Shown: positions 1-5,650 of the stretch, piece after piece
Position numbering within the stretch: the first letter of the stretch is position 1
Layout of the letters: each line of letters begins with the position of its first letter
Source of the DNA: Rickettsiales bacterium
GTDB lineage: Bacteria; Pseudomonadota; Alphaproteobacteria; Rickettsiales; Anaplasmataceae
Assembly: GCA_031286185.1 (NCBI GenBank)
Contig: JAITUS010000110.1
Coordinates: 1-6,505, forward strand
Direction of reading: 5' to 3'
Length of the DNA stretch: 6,505 nucleotides
Made by a program: the position numbers and the translations under genes
The notes under the pieces: model-generated
Database searches by the model: none
What the model saw: the letters and a program-made list of their open reading frames with translations, nothing else
What the model was told of the DNA's origin: nothing

Positions 1-111
1 GCTCTTAACCTAAGTAGCTTATGGCTGTTTGAAGCCTGCTCTTGTAAACCGGCTCCGAGGGGCCCACCCTCATCTATTGTGCAGCTTCAGCTTACCGCTT
101 CTACGGCACAC
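1..111 (-). mobile_element. Probable 5' end of a group II intron, cut by window edge
   Basis: Read on the minus strand from position 111, the sequence begins GTGTGCCGTAG, matching the GUGYG consensus at the 5' end of group II introns. The following 110 bases are clearly more GC-rich than the rest of the window and full of short complementary segments, as expected for domain I of a structured ribozyme. Group II introns with reverse-transcriptase ORFs are common in Wolbachia genomes. No part of an RT/maturase ORF and no domain V/VI is visible, because the element would continue to the left of the window. The upstream exon would be the repeat-derived sequence at 112-155. It could instead be the end of another structured mobile element. 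The call rests on the 5' motif, composition and family knowledge. Confidence 0.45.
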
Positions 112-155
112 TCATCCCAGTACCCTCTTCTTGTCATCCCAGCGCGCGACGCTGG
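112..155. repeat. Wolbachia-type GC-rich palindrome with short direct repeat
   Basis: Positions 139-144 (CCAGCG) and 150-155 (CGCTGG) form a perfect 6-bp stem around a 5-nt loop. The motif tcatcccag occurs at 112-120 and again at 134-142, so it repeats with a 22-bp period. This looks like the short palindromic intergenic repeats (core CCAGCG, flanked by TGTCATCC) that are scattered through Wolbachia genomes. The putative intron junction at 111/112 falls immediately beside the first tcatcccag copy. There is no T-run after the stem, so it is not called a terminator. Confidence 0.6.
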
Positions 156-180
156 TAAGCTATAAAATTCAAGATAATAT

Positions 181-351
181 CTAAGAAATTTACTAAGCAG
201 AAAAAAAGGTAAAAGAAGCCCTAGTAGTATTCATTTTCAGTATTGGCGTTTTTTAAAGTTTTAAACGCTGCAATTTAGCGACTTTTAAACTTCAACAGAC
301 CCTTAGCTTTAACGCTAAGAAATTTACTAAGCAGAAAAAAAGGTAAAAGAA
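181..351 (+). repeat. 37-bp exact direct repeat, 134-bp period, in copy A
   Basis: A 37-bp string is identical at 181-217 and 315-351. It starts ctaagaaatttactaagcag, continues with seven A residues in total and ends ggtaaaagaa. The intervening 97 bp make a 134-bp period. A diverged third instance lies in inverse orientation at 4475-4511, and a more decayed fourth at about 4338-4376, with similar spacing. The dispersed repeat therefore contains an internal tandem duplication older than the split between copies A and B. Exact identity of the two units in copy A, against divergence in copy B, suggests local gene conversion or a recent duplication in A. Confidence 0.85.
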
Positions 352-389
352 CCCCGTGGTAGAAGTTGCTCACTCTCTAATCCTGCAAA

Positions 390-520
390 TTGGCGTACTA
401 TACTGTCTTAAACGACTTATAAGCGCGTTTCAGCTTGTATAGGCAAAAACCTAGAGTCTAGGTAAAATTAATAAAGACATGAAGTGCACATAGTGCAAAA
501 AATTAAACATAAGACGCCAA
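390..520 (+). repeat. MITE-like core of copy A (about 131 bp)
   Basis: The segment opens with TTGGCGTACTAT (390-401) and closes with cgccaa (515-520), so its ends are inverted with respect to each other. In copy B the opposite end is well preserved: 4201-4212 is TTGGCGTACTAT, the equivalent of the right end here. Comparing both copies implies an ancestral element of about 100-130 bp with terminal inverted repeats of at least 12 bp, with no coding capacity. The interior includes the conserved motif gtcttaaacgacttataagc (405-424). No target-site duplication is obvious. MITE-like is inference from TIR structure and size; no transposase family can be named. Confidence 0.5.
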
Positions 521-724
521 CTACGTGATACTTTCGTCGCTTAATCTGCACAGATTGAAGCTAAATAAATAGCTCTAGTATTAGAGTAAGGGGAGTGGCA
601 AGATTTGTCAAGTAGTTTTTTCGTTTCTATTGAATGACGTTATAACTTTTTTCCACTGTTGTGTATCTGTTCCTTGTGTGATGGGAATTGGTATTAGCTA
701 CCGATTAACTGAAAGTTAAATATC

Positions 725-753
725 TTGACATTTACTTAATATTATTATATAAT
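725..753 (+). promoter_or_regulatory. Consensus sigma-70 promoter for ssrA
   Basis: TTGACA (725-730) and TATAAT (748-753) match both sigma-70 hexamer consensus sequences exactly and are separated by the optimal 17 bp. Predicted transcription start is near 760, just upstream of the tmRNA acceptor piece. The strength fits the abundant expression of tmRNA. No terminator is visible between ssrA and the sspB remnant, so the same promoter probably served both. Confidence 0.85.
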
Positions 754-759
754 AGCTAT

Positions 760-1060
760 GTGCATTTTATACACTATGGCAATAAAATTACTTTGTAATA
801 GGTGTATTGGACCCGAGGGCAGTACTCGGCGCCTCCACCATGTTTTTAATTTATATGGGGGCGAATAAGGATCGACATGCATAGTAAAGATGGTAACTTT
901 GCTCGGTTAGACACCACCGTTAAGAGTTCGTAATTTGAATGCAAACGATAATTTTGCTGCTGACAGCGATGTAGCATTAGCTGCTTAATTTAGCACTATA
1001 ACTTCATTGCTACAAGCACGGTTCAGGGAACGCCGGGTAACAGAAGTTCCCCCAGAATTT
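760..1060 (+). ncRNA. ssrA: tmRNA, circularly permuted two-piece (alpha type)
   Basis: tmRNA rescues ribosomes stalled on broken mRNA: it enters as an alanyl-tRNA mimic, then supplies a reading frame for a degradation tag. The gene is permuted as in Alphaproteobacteria. The acceptor piece comes first and ends in an encoded CCA (838-840). Its T-arm is CCGAG (813-817) pairing with CTCGG (825-829) around the 7-nt loop GGCAGTA. After a 16-nt spacer (841-856) the coding piece starts with GGGGGCG (857-863), which pairs with CGCCTCC (830-836) to form the 7-bp acceptor stem. The third pair is G-U, the identity element of alanyl-tRNA synthetase. A small hairpin ATTAC-ttt-GTAAT (787-799) lies at the front. 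The tag frame is at 941-988. Downstream, gggaac (1026-1031) pairs with gttccc (1046-1051), a pseudoknot-type stem near the 3' end. Outer ends are approximate; the spacer is expected to be removed by processing. Confidence 0.93.
941..988 (+). other. ssrA: tmRNA tag reading frame, ANDNFAADSDVALAA
   Basis: The frame from resume codon GCA (941-943) to TAA (986-988) reads ANDNFAADSDVALAA. The Ala charged on tmRNA precedes it, giving AANDNF..ALAA on the tagged protein. The N-terminal part AANDNF matches the alphaproteobacterial tag (as in Caulobacter) and is the SspB-binding region. The C-terminal ALAA is the ClpX recognition end. Both degron elements are therefore intact even though the neighbouring adaptor gene is disrupted. 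Confidence 0.9.
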
Positions 1061-1077
1061 ACATGTGCAAAAGTTGT

Positions 1078-1512
1078 ATGGACAAAATAGATTATAAGAG
1101 ATCGCTTAATTTCGCCAAGTTTCAAGTCATTAAAAAAGCTTTAGATATCATATCAGGCAATGATTTTACTCCTCATTTAGAAATATTATTTTTCACTTAT
1201 TTTAACGGTGTTATCGTATCAGATCCTAAGAAAGTCATACCCTACTCAAGTACTTATTATATTACAACATCAATTCTATGATTTAAAAATTTTTGAGGAT
1301 AAATTTGGCGTAAGTTTGAGTTTTCGCGGAAAACAAGAGCAAATTACCGTACCATTTTTTGCTATTAGTGAATTTCATGATAAGTTTCAGGGGATGTTTT
1401 AATATTTGACAAGATCAGTATCGATTCTGACAAAGAATATAACAGTGAAAGACGTACTGAAAGCCTACCAAATGGCAGTATTATATCCATAGACCAACTG
1501 CGCGATCAGTAG
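1078..1512 (+). pseudogene. sspB: sspB (ClpXP adaptor), split by two frameshifts
   Basis: Alpha-type SspB binds the ssrA tag and tethers tagged proteins to ClpXP in the cytoplasm. Three consecutive segments look like one SspB. (1) In the frame of 1078, MDKIDYKRSLNFAKF to FNGVIVSD (ending 1224). (2) One base later, LRKSYPTQVLIILQHQFYDL to FHDKFQGMF (1226-1399), which holds the family hallmark LQHQF and ends at TAA 1400-1402. (3) Back in the first frame from 1402, IFDKISIDSD to a C-terminal IISIDQLRDQ, ending at TAG 1510-1512. The C-terminus resembles the XB tail by which SspB docks on ClpX. Repair needs removal of one C (1225/1226) and addition of one T in the run 1397-1400, restoring about 144 residues, close to the usual size. 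ATG 1078 is chosen over ATG 1063 because the family begins near the IDY motif and 1063 abuts the tmRNA end. No clear Shine-Dalgarno is seen. Otherwise the codons look conserved, so the lesions are recent, or sequence errors. Confidence 0.85.
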
Positions 1513-1656
1513 TTGCGAACCTAGCTTCGTGACATGCGAGAGAGGAAAAAGGTGGTCTAATCAAGTAATAAGCATAGAGGAAGTATTACTTAAAGAGATT
1601 GATTTAGAATTCCTAAATATCTATCTTTATATATAATTTTCATGTAATAAACGTGC
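1513..1656. other. sspB-yggT intergenic spacer with inverted repeat
   Basis: I see no gene in this spacer. It contains a perfect 8-bp inverted repeat, AAGTAATA (1563-1570) and TATTACTT (1584-1591), with a 13-nt loop. It could form a hairpin in the transcript, but there is no following T-run, so a Rho-independent terminator is not supported. The rest is AT-rich leader to the next gene. Confidence 0.4.
1632..1637 (+). promoter_or_regulatory. Candidate -10 box for yggT-ftsK
   Basis: TATAAT lies 19 bp upstream of the yggT start codon. No good -35 hexamer exists at 16-18 bp spacing (attcct at 17 bp), and the region is AT-rich, so a chance match is possible. If real, transcription would start near 1644 with a very short leader. 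Confidence 0.25.
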
Positions 1657-1932
1657 ATGCATCCAATAATATATTTACTCAACACGTCGTTTGATCTTTA
1701 TAGCTTCATTCTAATATGTTGGATTGCTTTAAATTGGCTGATTAAGCTTAATGTGGTAAATATATATAACGAAGTTGTGAGCAACATAATGCACACTTTG
1801 AACCGACTTACCCATCCACCACTAAAGGTTATTAGAAGGTATATACGACCATTCAACGGGTTAGATTTATCTGTGATGATATTGCTAATAGCAATTCACT
1901 TTGTAAAATATACGATAAATTACTACTTTTAA
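1657..1932 (+). CDS. YggT-family inner membrane protein
   Basis: This 91-residue protein has the YggT layout: a first membrane helix at about residues 9-30, a conserved cytoplasmic-type loop, and a second helix at about 72-90. The loop carries the family signature: PP (54-55), IRR (59-61), a further proline (65), then G68-L-D70-L-S. YggT proteins are small integral membrane proteins of uncertain biochemical role. In some bacteria they are linked to cation homeostasis, and relatives (Ycf19/CCB3, SepG-like) to chloroplast or envelope organisation. Length is typical of single-domain alphaproteobacterial members. The stop codon lies 4 nt before the ftsK start, so the two genes are very likely co-transcribed. 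No strong Shine-Dalgarno is visible, and ATG 1657 is the first in-frame start that leaves TM1 complete. Confidence 0.88.
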   Translation: MHPIIYLLNTSFDLYSFILICWIALNWLIKLNVVNIYNEVVSNIMHTLNRLTHPPLKVIRRYIRPFNGLDLSVMILLIAIHFVKYTINYYF

Positions 1933-1936
1933 GTAG

Positions 1937-4060
1937 ATGCTAAAAAAATATCTGAAATCAGCAATATACCTATTGCTCCTGATATATGTATATATATCAG
2001 TTTTTAGCTACAACTATAAAGATCCATCCTTAGACACAGCTACAGACGAAGAAATAACAAATTTAGGTGGAATAGTAGGTTCGTATTTAGCTGATATATT
2101 AGTTCAATTCCTTGGATTAACTAGTATTGCAATAGCTACAACTATAGTTTATTTTTTGACCCTCAGACCATCAAAAAGGTTGCTGAAAATTCTCTACTTA
2201 GCATTAATCAATTTAGGAATATGCGCTATATTAGCACAACTTTCGCTCGGCATCACTGCAAGGTATATGCACGGTGGAATAATAGGAAATGCGCTAATTA
2301 GTAACTACCCGTTTTATATATTCACAGTAGCAACATCAATAGGTATTGTGGGACTAATTGGTTGGAAGAGAACGATTTACTCTATATTCTTCTTGTGCAA
2401 AAAAATAGCTTCCCTTTTTGCAAATGTTCTGTTTTTCAGGTTACGTAAAACTGTTGAACATTCTATTGCATCATCAGTAGTAGAAGAACAACATGGAGCT
2501 CAAATTACTACCATACAACAACCAAAAGAAAGACAGAAAAAAGCTACCGGAGAGATTTTTAAACCTTTTAGAGAGTTTGAGTTTCCAAGCATTCATTTAC
2601 TTCCCAAAGTAGAAGAGCCTTTGCAGAGAAAACAGCTAAACGAAGTGGAGAGCAACAAGAATTTATCTTTGCTGGAGCAGGTTCTGAGTGATTTTGGCGT
2701 GCAAGGAAAAATTATCAATGTATGTTATGGACCAGTTGTGACTTTATACAAACTTGAGCCACAGGCTGGCACAAAGTCTGCAAGAGTAATTGGTCTTGCG
2801 GATGACATTGCACGTTCAATGAGTGCGCTCTCTGCGCGTATTTCAATAATTCGTGGACAAAACGCCATGGGAATAGAATTGCCAAACAAGGAGCGAGAAA
2901 TTGTCATGCTGCGCGACTTACTCGAATCGCCAGAATACCAAAATGCAAACTTAAATCTTCCAATTGCGCTTGGCAAAGAAATAAGTGGAAAATCAGTTAT
3001 TGCCGATTTGGCCAAAATGCCGCACTTGCTCGTTGCTGGAACCACAGGATCGGGTAAATCAGTTGCAATTAACACCATGATTCTTTCACTCGTTTATCGA
3101 TTAAATCCCAATGAATGCAAGATGATAATGATCGACCCCAAAATGCTTGAGCTTTCAATATATGATGCGATACCGCATCTCATAACGCCAGTGGTAACGG
3201 AGCCAAAAAAGGCTGTTATTGCTCTTAAGTGGATAGTAAAAGAGATGGAAAATCGCTACCGTATGATGTCGTATTTGAACGTGCGCAATGTGATAAACTA
3301 TAACCAAAAAATCACAGAAGCGATGAATAGCGGGGTAGAATTGGAACGTGTTGTGCAAATTGGGTTTAACTCAACAACAGGCAAACCCTTGTTTGAAAAA
3401 ATACCAATCGAGATGGAAACATTTCCGTATATCGTGGTGATCGTGGATGAAATGGCAGATTTGATGCTTGTTGCTGGCAAAGAAATAGAGTGCTCTATTC
3501 AGCGTTTAGCGCAAATGGCTAGAGCTGCAGGAATACACATCATAATGGCAACACAACGTCCATCTGTGGATGTGATAACAGGTGTGATAAAGGCAAACTT
3601 TCCAACAAGAATCAGTTTTGCTGTAACTTCTAAAATAGATAGCAGAACAATACTTGGTGAACAGGGGGCTGAACAATTGCTCGGTATGGGTGATATGCTC
3701 TATATGGCCTCTGGTGGTAAGATTATTAGAGTTCACGGCCCGTTCGTGAGTGATAATGAAGTGCAAAATATAGTCGATCATCTGAAAATGCAAGGTGAGC
3801 CAAACTACATGGAGGAAATCACCCAAGAGGATGAAAATTCCTCTGCAGAATTAGACGGTGAAACAGAAGATGAGGAGAACGACCTGTACAACCAAGCAGT
3901 AGCCATCATTCAGAGAGATAAAAAGGTTTCAACTAGTTATATTCAACGACAACTTAGAATAGGCTATAACAGAGCTGCAAATATTGTTGAAAGAATGGAA
4001 AAAGAAGGTATTGTCAGCGCTCCAAATTACTCAGGAAAGAGAGAGATACTGGTAGAATAG
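1937..4060 (+). CDS. ftsK: DNA translocase FtsK
   Basis: FtsK is a septum-anchored hexameric ATPase that pumps chromosomal DNA and activates XerCD recombination at dif during division. The 707-residue product has all expected parts. An N-terminal four-helix membrane domain has helices at about 8-25, 45-76, 83-104 and 121-142, with the family loop (DPS..., then NLGGIVGSYLAD) between the first two. A short charged linker covers about 165-240. The RecA-like motor has Walker A GTTGSGKS (368-375) and Walker B IVVIVDEM with D504-E505, followed by the MARAAGIHIIMATQRPS motif. A C-terminal gamma winged-helix (about 650-707) contains QRQLRIGYNRAANIVERMEK, the DNA-orienting and XerD-contacting module. 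The linker is much shorter than in E. coli FtsK (1,329 residues), as in many reduced alphaproteobacteria. An acidic stretch (about 627-648) joins motor and gamma domains. The start is ATG 1937, 4 nt after yggT. Confidence 0.97.
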   Translation: MLKKYLKSAIYLLLLIYVYISVFSYNYKDPSLDTATDEEITNLGGIVGSYLADILVQFLGLTSIAIATTIVYFLTLRPSKRLLKILYLALINLGICAILAQLSLGITARYMHGGIIGNALISNYPFYIFTVATSIGIVGLIGWKRTIYSIFFLCKKIASLFANVLFFRLRKTVEHSIASSVVEEQHGAQITTIQQPKERQKKATGEIFKPFREFEFPSIHLLPKVEEPLQRKQLNEVESNKNLSLLEQVLSDFGVQGKIINVCYGPVVTLYKLEPQAGTKSARVIGLADDIARSMSALSARISIIRGQNAMGIELPNKEREIVMLRDLLESPEYQNANLNLPIALGKEISGKSVIADLAKMPHLLVAGTTGSGKSVAINTMILSLVYRLNPNECKMIMIDPKMLELSIYDAIPHLITPVVTEPKKAVIALKWIVKEMENRYRMMSYLNVRNVINYNQKITEAMNSGVELERVVQIGFNSTTGKPLFEKIPIEMETFPYIVVIVDEMADLMLVAGKEIECSIQRLAQMARAAGIHIIMATQRPSVDVITGVIKANFPTRISFAVTSKIDSRTILGEQGAEQLLGMGDMLYMASGGKIIRVHGPFVSDNEVQNIVDHLKMQGEPNYMEEITQEDENSSAELDGETEDEENDLYNQAVAIIQRDKKVSTSYIQRQLRIGYNRAANIVERMEKEGIVSAPNYSGKREILVE

Positions 4061-4200
4061 ACTTCTTGCATAGTCTTTGGTAGCGCGTTGGATGAAACAA
4101 AAAACTACTTGACAACCTTCGCCATCACCCTTATCATAGTAATGAAGCTATTATTTAACTTCCCAATCTGTGCAGGTTAAAATGACAAGAAAACTTGTAT

Positions 4201-4297
4201 TTGGCGTACTATGTGCACTGCATGTCTTTTCAAAACTTCGGGTTTTTACCCATACAAGCTGAACCGCGCTTATAAGTCGTTTAAGACATCACCCAAT
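4201..4297 (-). repeat. MITE-like core of copy B, one terminus eroded
   Basis: TTGGCGTACTAT at 4201-4212 is the well-preserved terminal repeat, matching the left terminus of the core in copy A (390-401) in inverted sense. The opposite end is reduced to cccaat (4292-4297), apparently after a small deletion. The core is about 97 bp against 131 bp in copy A. A hairpin-forming segment, gggtttttaccc (4240-4251), sits inside. Confidence 0.45.
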
Positions 4298-4474
4298 GTC
4301 AGATTTTAAAATAGAGAGTGGAATAACTAGCTGCCTCGGGGTTTTATTGTCTTTATTTTTTGTCTGGTAAATTTCTGAAGTATTATAGCTTAGACTAGTT
4401 GCGTTTAAAAGCAGCTAAATTGCAGTGTTTACAACATAAAAACGCCAATACTGAAAATAAATACTGAATAGAGT

Positions 4475-4511
4475 TTCTTTTGCCTTTTTTTCTTGCTTAG
4501 TAAATTTTTTA
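4475..4511 (-). repeat. Diverged third copy of the 37-bp motif
   Basis: On the minus strand this reads aaatttactaagcaag, then an A-run, then ggcaaaagaa, aligning over 37 positions with the exact pair at 181-217 and 315-351 with only a few substitutions. A more degraded fourth instance follows about 135 bp further along the same strand (4338-4376). Confidence 0.7.
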
Positions 4512-4630
4512 ATGTTTAGCTTAGTGTGATTTAAGAGCAACAGCGTTACAAAAAACACCAATACTTAAAATCTAGGTTATTCTAATGACTATGCCAGATC
4601 CTCTGTGCTATGATATTTGCGAGTATCCGG

Positions 4631-4636
4631 TATAAT
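4631..4636 (+). promoter_or_regulatory. Candidate -10 box for mraY-rnhB
   Basis: TATAAT lies 27 bp upstream of the mraY start, in the only stretch between repeat copy B and the gene. At 17-bp spacing the -35 position reads ctatga, which is poor, and there is no extended -10 TG. A promoter is expected here because the gene upstream ends about 600 bp away, but this exact site is a guess. Confidence 0.35.
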
Positions 4637-4663
4637 ACTCAATTGGTTAATTTAAATAGATAG

Positions 4664-5644
4664 ATGACTTCATCTATAAAAATATTTTTCACCTCGTTTA
4701 TTTTTGGATTCATTCTTTCCCCTTATTTTATAAAACTTCTAAAAAAAGTAAGCAAAAATGGACAGCCAATCAGGTTATGTGGACCAGAAAGCCATTTAAT
4801 GACAAAAAAAAATACCCCTACCATGGGCGGGGTAGTAATACTGATTTCTTCTTTACTACCAATTCTACTTTGGACTCAACTAACGCCAGAAATTCTATTG
4901 CTGGTATTTATAACTCTGTTTTTTGCTCTGATTGGATTTATTGACGATTATCTAAAATTAAAAGCAAATAGTCATCGAGGTTTAAGCGCAAAAACCAAAA
5001 TACTTATCCAATTTGTTGTCACTCTGATTGGTATGTCCATATTTAAGCTGTGTTTTGCTGAGGACGTTGCAAAGACGTTTCTAGTTAAAGGAATAACGAT
5101 CGACTTTGGCTGCCTATATGTTCCGTTTGCTGCATTTGTGATTGTCGGCTCTTCTAACGCTGTAAATATCACAGATGGTCTAGACGGTCTTGCTGCAACT
5201 CAAGTTATCACTTCTTTTGTTTCTTTAGGACTAATTGCGTACATAACTCAAGCAAACGTGAACGTTATTTTATTCTGTATTGCATTTGTAGGAGCAATTT
5301 TAAGTTTCTTGTGGGTTAACACGCACCCGGCAAAAATGTTTATGGGTGATGTTGGCAGTTTATCAATCGGTGCAGTTTTGGGACTAATCAGCGTCCTCAT
5401 TAAAAGGGAAGTGCTTTTCGCTGTTATTGGAATAGTTTTTGTAATAGAAACACTATCTGTAATTATTCAGGTACTATATTTTAAATACACAAAGTTTAAG
5501 TATGGGAAGGGAAGGAGGATTTTTCTTATGGCGCCAATACACCACCATTTTGAAAAGAAGGGATGGTCAGAAAATGAAATAGTTATGAAATTTTGGATAA
5601 TTGCCATTACCTGTTCAATCTTTACTGTAGCTTTCTTGTTATAA
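4664..5644 (+). CDS. mraY: Phospho-MurNAc-pentapeptide transferase MraY
   Basis: MraY is an integral membrane enzyme that transfers phospho-MurNAc-pentapeptide from UDP to undecaprenyl phosphate, making lipid I, the first membrane step of peptidoglycan precursor synthesis. The 326-residue product shows the family landmarks: PTMGG (52-56), the Mg2+-binding aspartate pair D94-D95 in FIDDYLKLK, NITDGLDGLA (from N168, with D171), the catalytic-region MFMGDVGS with D229, and the cytoplasmic triple histidine H293-H295 in PIHHHFEKKGWSE. The rest is about ten hydrophobic helices, beginning at about residues 5-25. All key residues are present, so the enzyme should be active. Length is slightly below E. 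coli MraY (360). It is separated from the rest of a dcw cluster and paired with rnhB, 6 nt downstream. The start ATG 4664 has only a weak purine-rich leader (aatagatag). Confidence 0.97.
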   Translation: MTSSIKIFFTSFIFGFILSPYFIKLLKKVSKNGQPIRLCGPESHLMTKKNTPTMGGVVILISSLLPILLWTQLTPEILLLVFITLFFALIGFIDDYLKLKANSHRGLSAKTKILIQFVVTLIGMSIFKLCFAEDVAKTFLVKGITIDFGCLYVPFAAFVIVGSSNAVNITDGLDGLAATQVITSFVSLGLIAYITQANVNVILFCIAFVGAILSFLWVNTHPAKMFMGDVGSLSIGAVLGLISVLIKREVLFAVIGIVFVIETLSVIIQVLYFKYTKFKYGKGRRIFLMAPIHHHFEKKGWSENEIVMKFWIIAITCSIFTVAFLL

Positions 5645-5650
5645 AAACTT

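Larger units (their letters stand above)
181..635 (+). repeat. Dispersed non-coding repeat, copy A
   Basis: This stretch has no plausible coding sequence. Its reverse complement matches the intergenic region at about 4088-4572 along nearly its whole length. Shared blocks, in order, include the motif around 187-215 (aatttactaagca then an A-run), cagtattggcgtttt (238-252), cactctcta (371-379), gtcttaaacgacttataagc (405-424), cagcttgtat (431-440), agtgcacatag (483-493), ctgcacagattg (547-558) and gtcaagtagtttttt (608-622). Many indels and substitutions separate the copies, so both are old. Boundaries are accurate to about 15-20 bp. Family name unknown to me. From the end of this repeat to the ssrA promoter (636-724) I see only small AT-rich hairpins, such as TAACT-gaa-AGTTA at 706-718, and no gene. 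Confidence 0.8.
4088..4572 (-). repeat. Dispersed non-coding repeat, copy B (inverted relative to A)
   Basis: Read on the minus strand, this region follows the same order of motifs as copy A: cagtattggcgtttt, cactctct, gtcttaaacgacttataagc, cagcttgtat, agtgcacatagt, ctgcacagattg and gtcaagtagtttttt. It extends further at its start (about 4512-4572), where another diverged 134-bp-type unit begins with agtattggtgtttttt. It fills nearly all of the ftsK-mraY gap and contains no plausible gene. The remaining bases, 4061-4087, are the ftsK 3' flank. Boundaries are approximate. Confidence 0.8.

Noticed and set aside
181..635. CRISPR array suggested by the repeated 37-bp string
   Set aside because: There are only two exact copies, 97 bp apart, with no regular short spacers; the same structure recurs as a dispersed repeat in copy B.
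1063..1281. A separate 72-residue protein
   Set aside because: Its first part is the N-terminus of sspB; the last part after the frameshift near 1225 is out-of-frame noise.
1513..1560. tRNA-like sequence after sspB
   Set aside because: No acceptor stem, T-arm or anticodon arm could be paired.
1563..1591. Rho-independent terminator after sspB
   Set aside because: The 8-bp stem is AT-rich with a 13-nt loop and is followed by aaagag rather than a T-run.
2725..3078. Minus-strand open frame inside ftsK (117 codons)
   Set aside because: It lies opposite the alpha/Walker A region of ftsK, has no family features and follows the codon periodicity of the sense gene.
3506..3826. Minus-strand open frame inside ftsK (106 codons)
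   Set aside because: Antisense shadow of the motor domain; its Cys/His-rich composition comes from the reverse complement of conserved sense codons.
4617..4636. TTGCGA/TATAAT promoter pair upstream of mraY
   Set aside because: The spacing is only 8 bp, far below the 16-18 bp needed; only the -10 box is kept, at low confidence.
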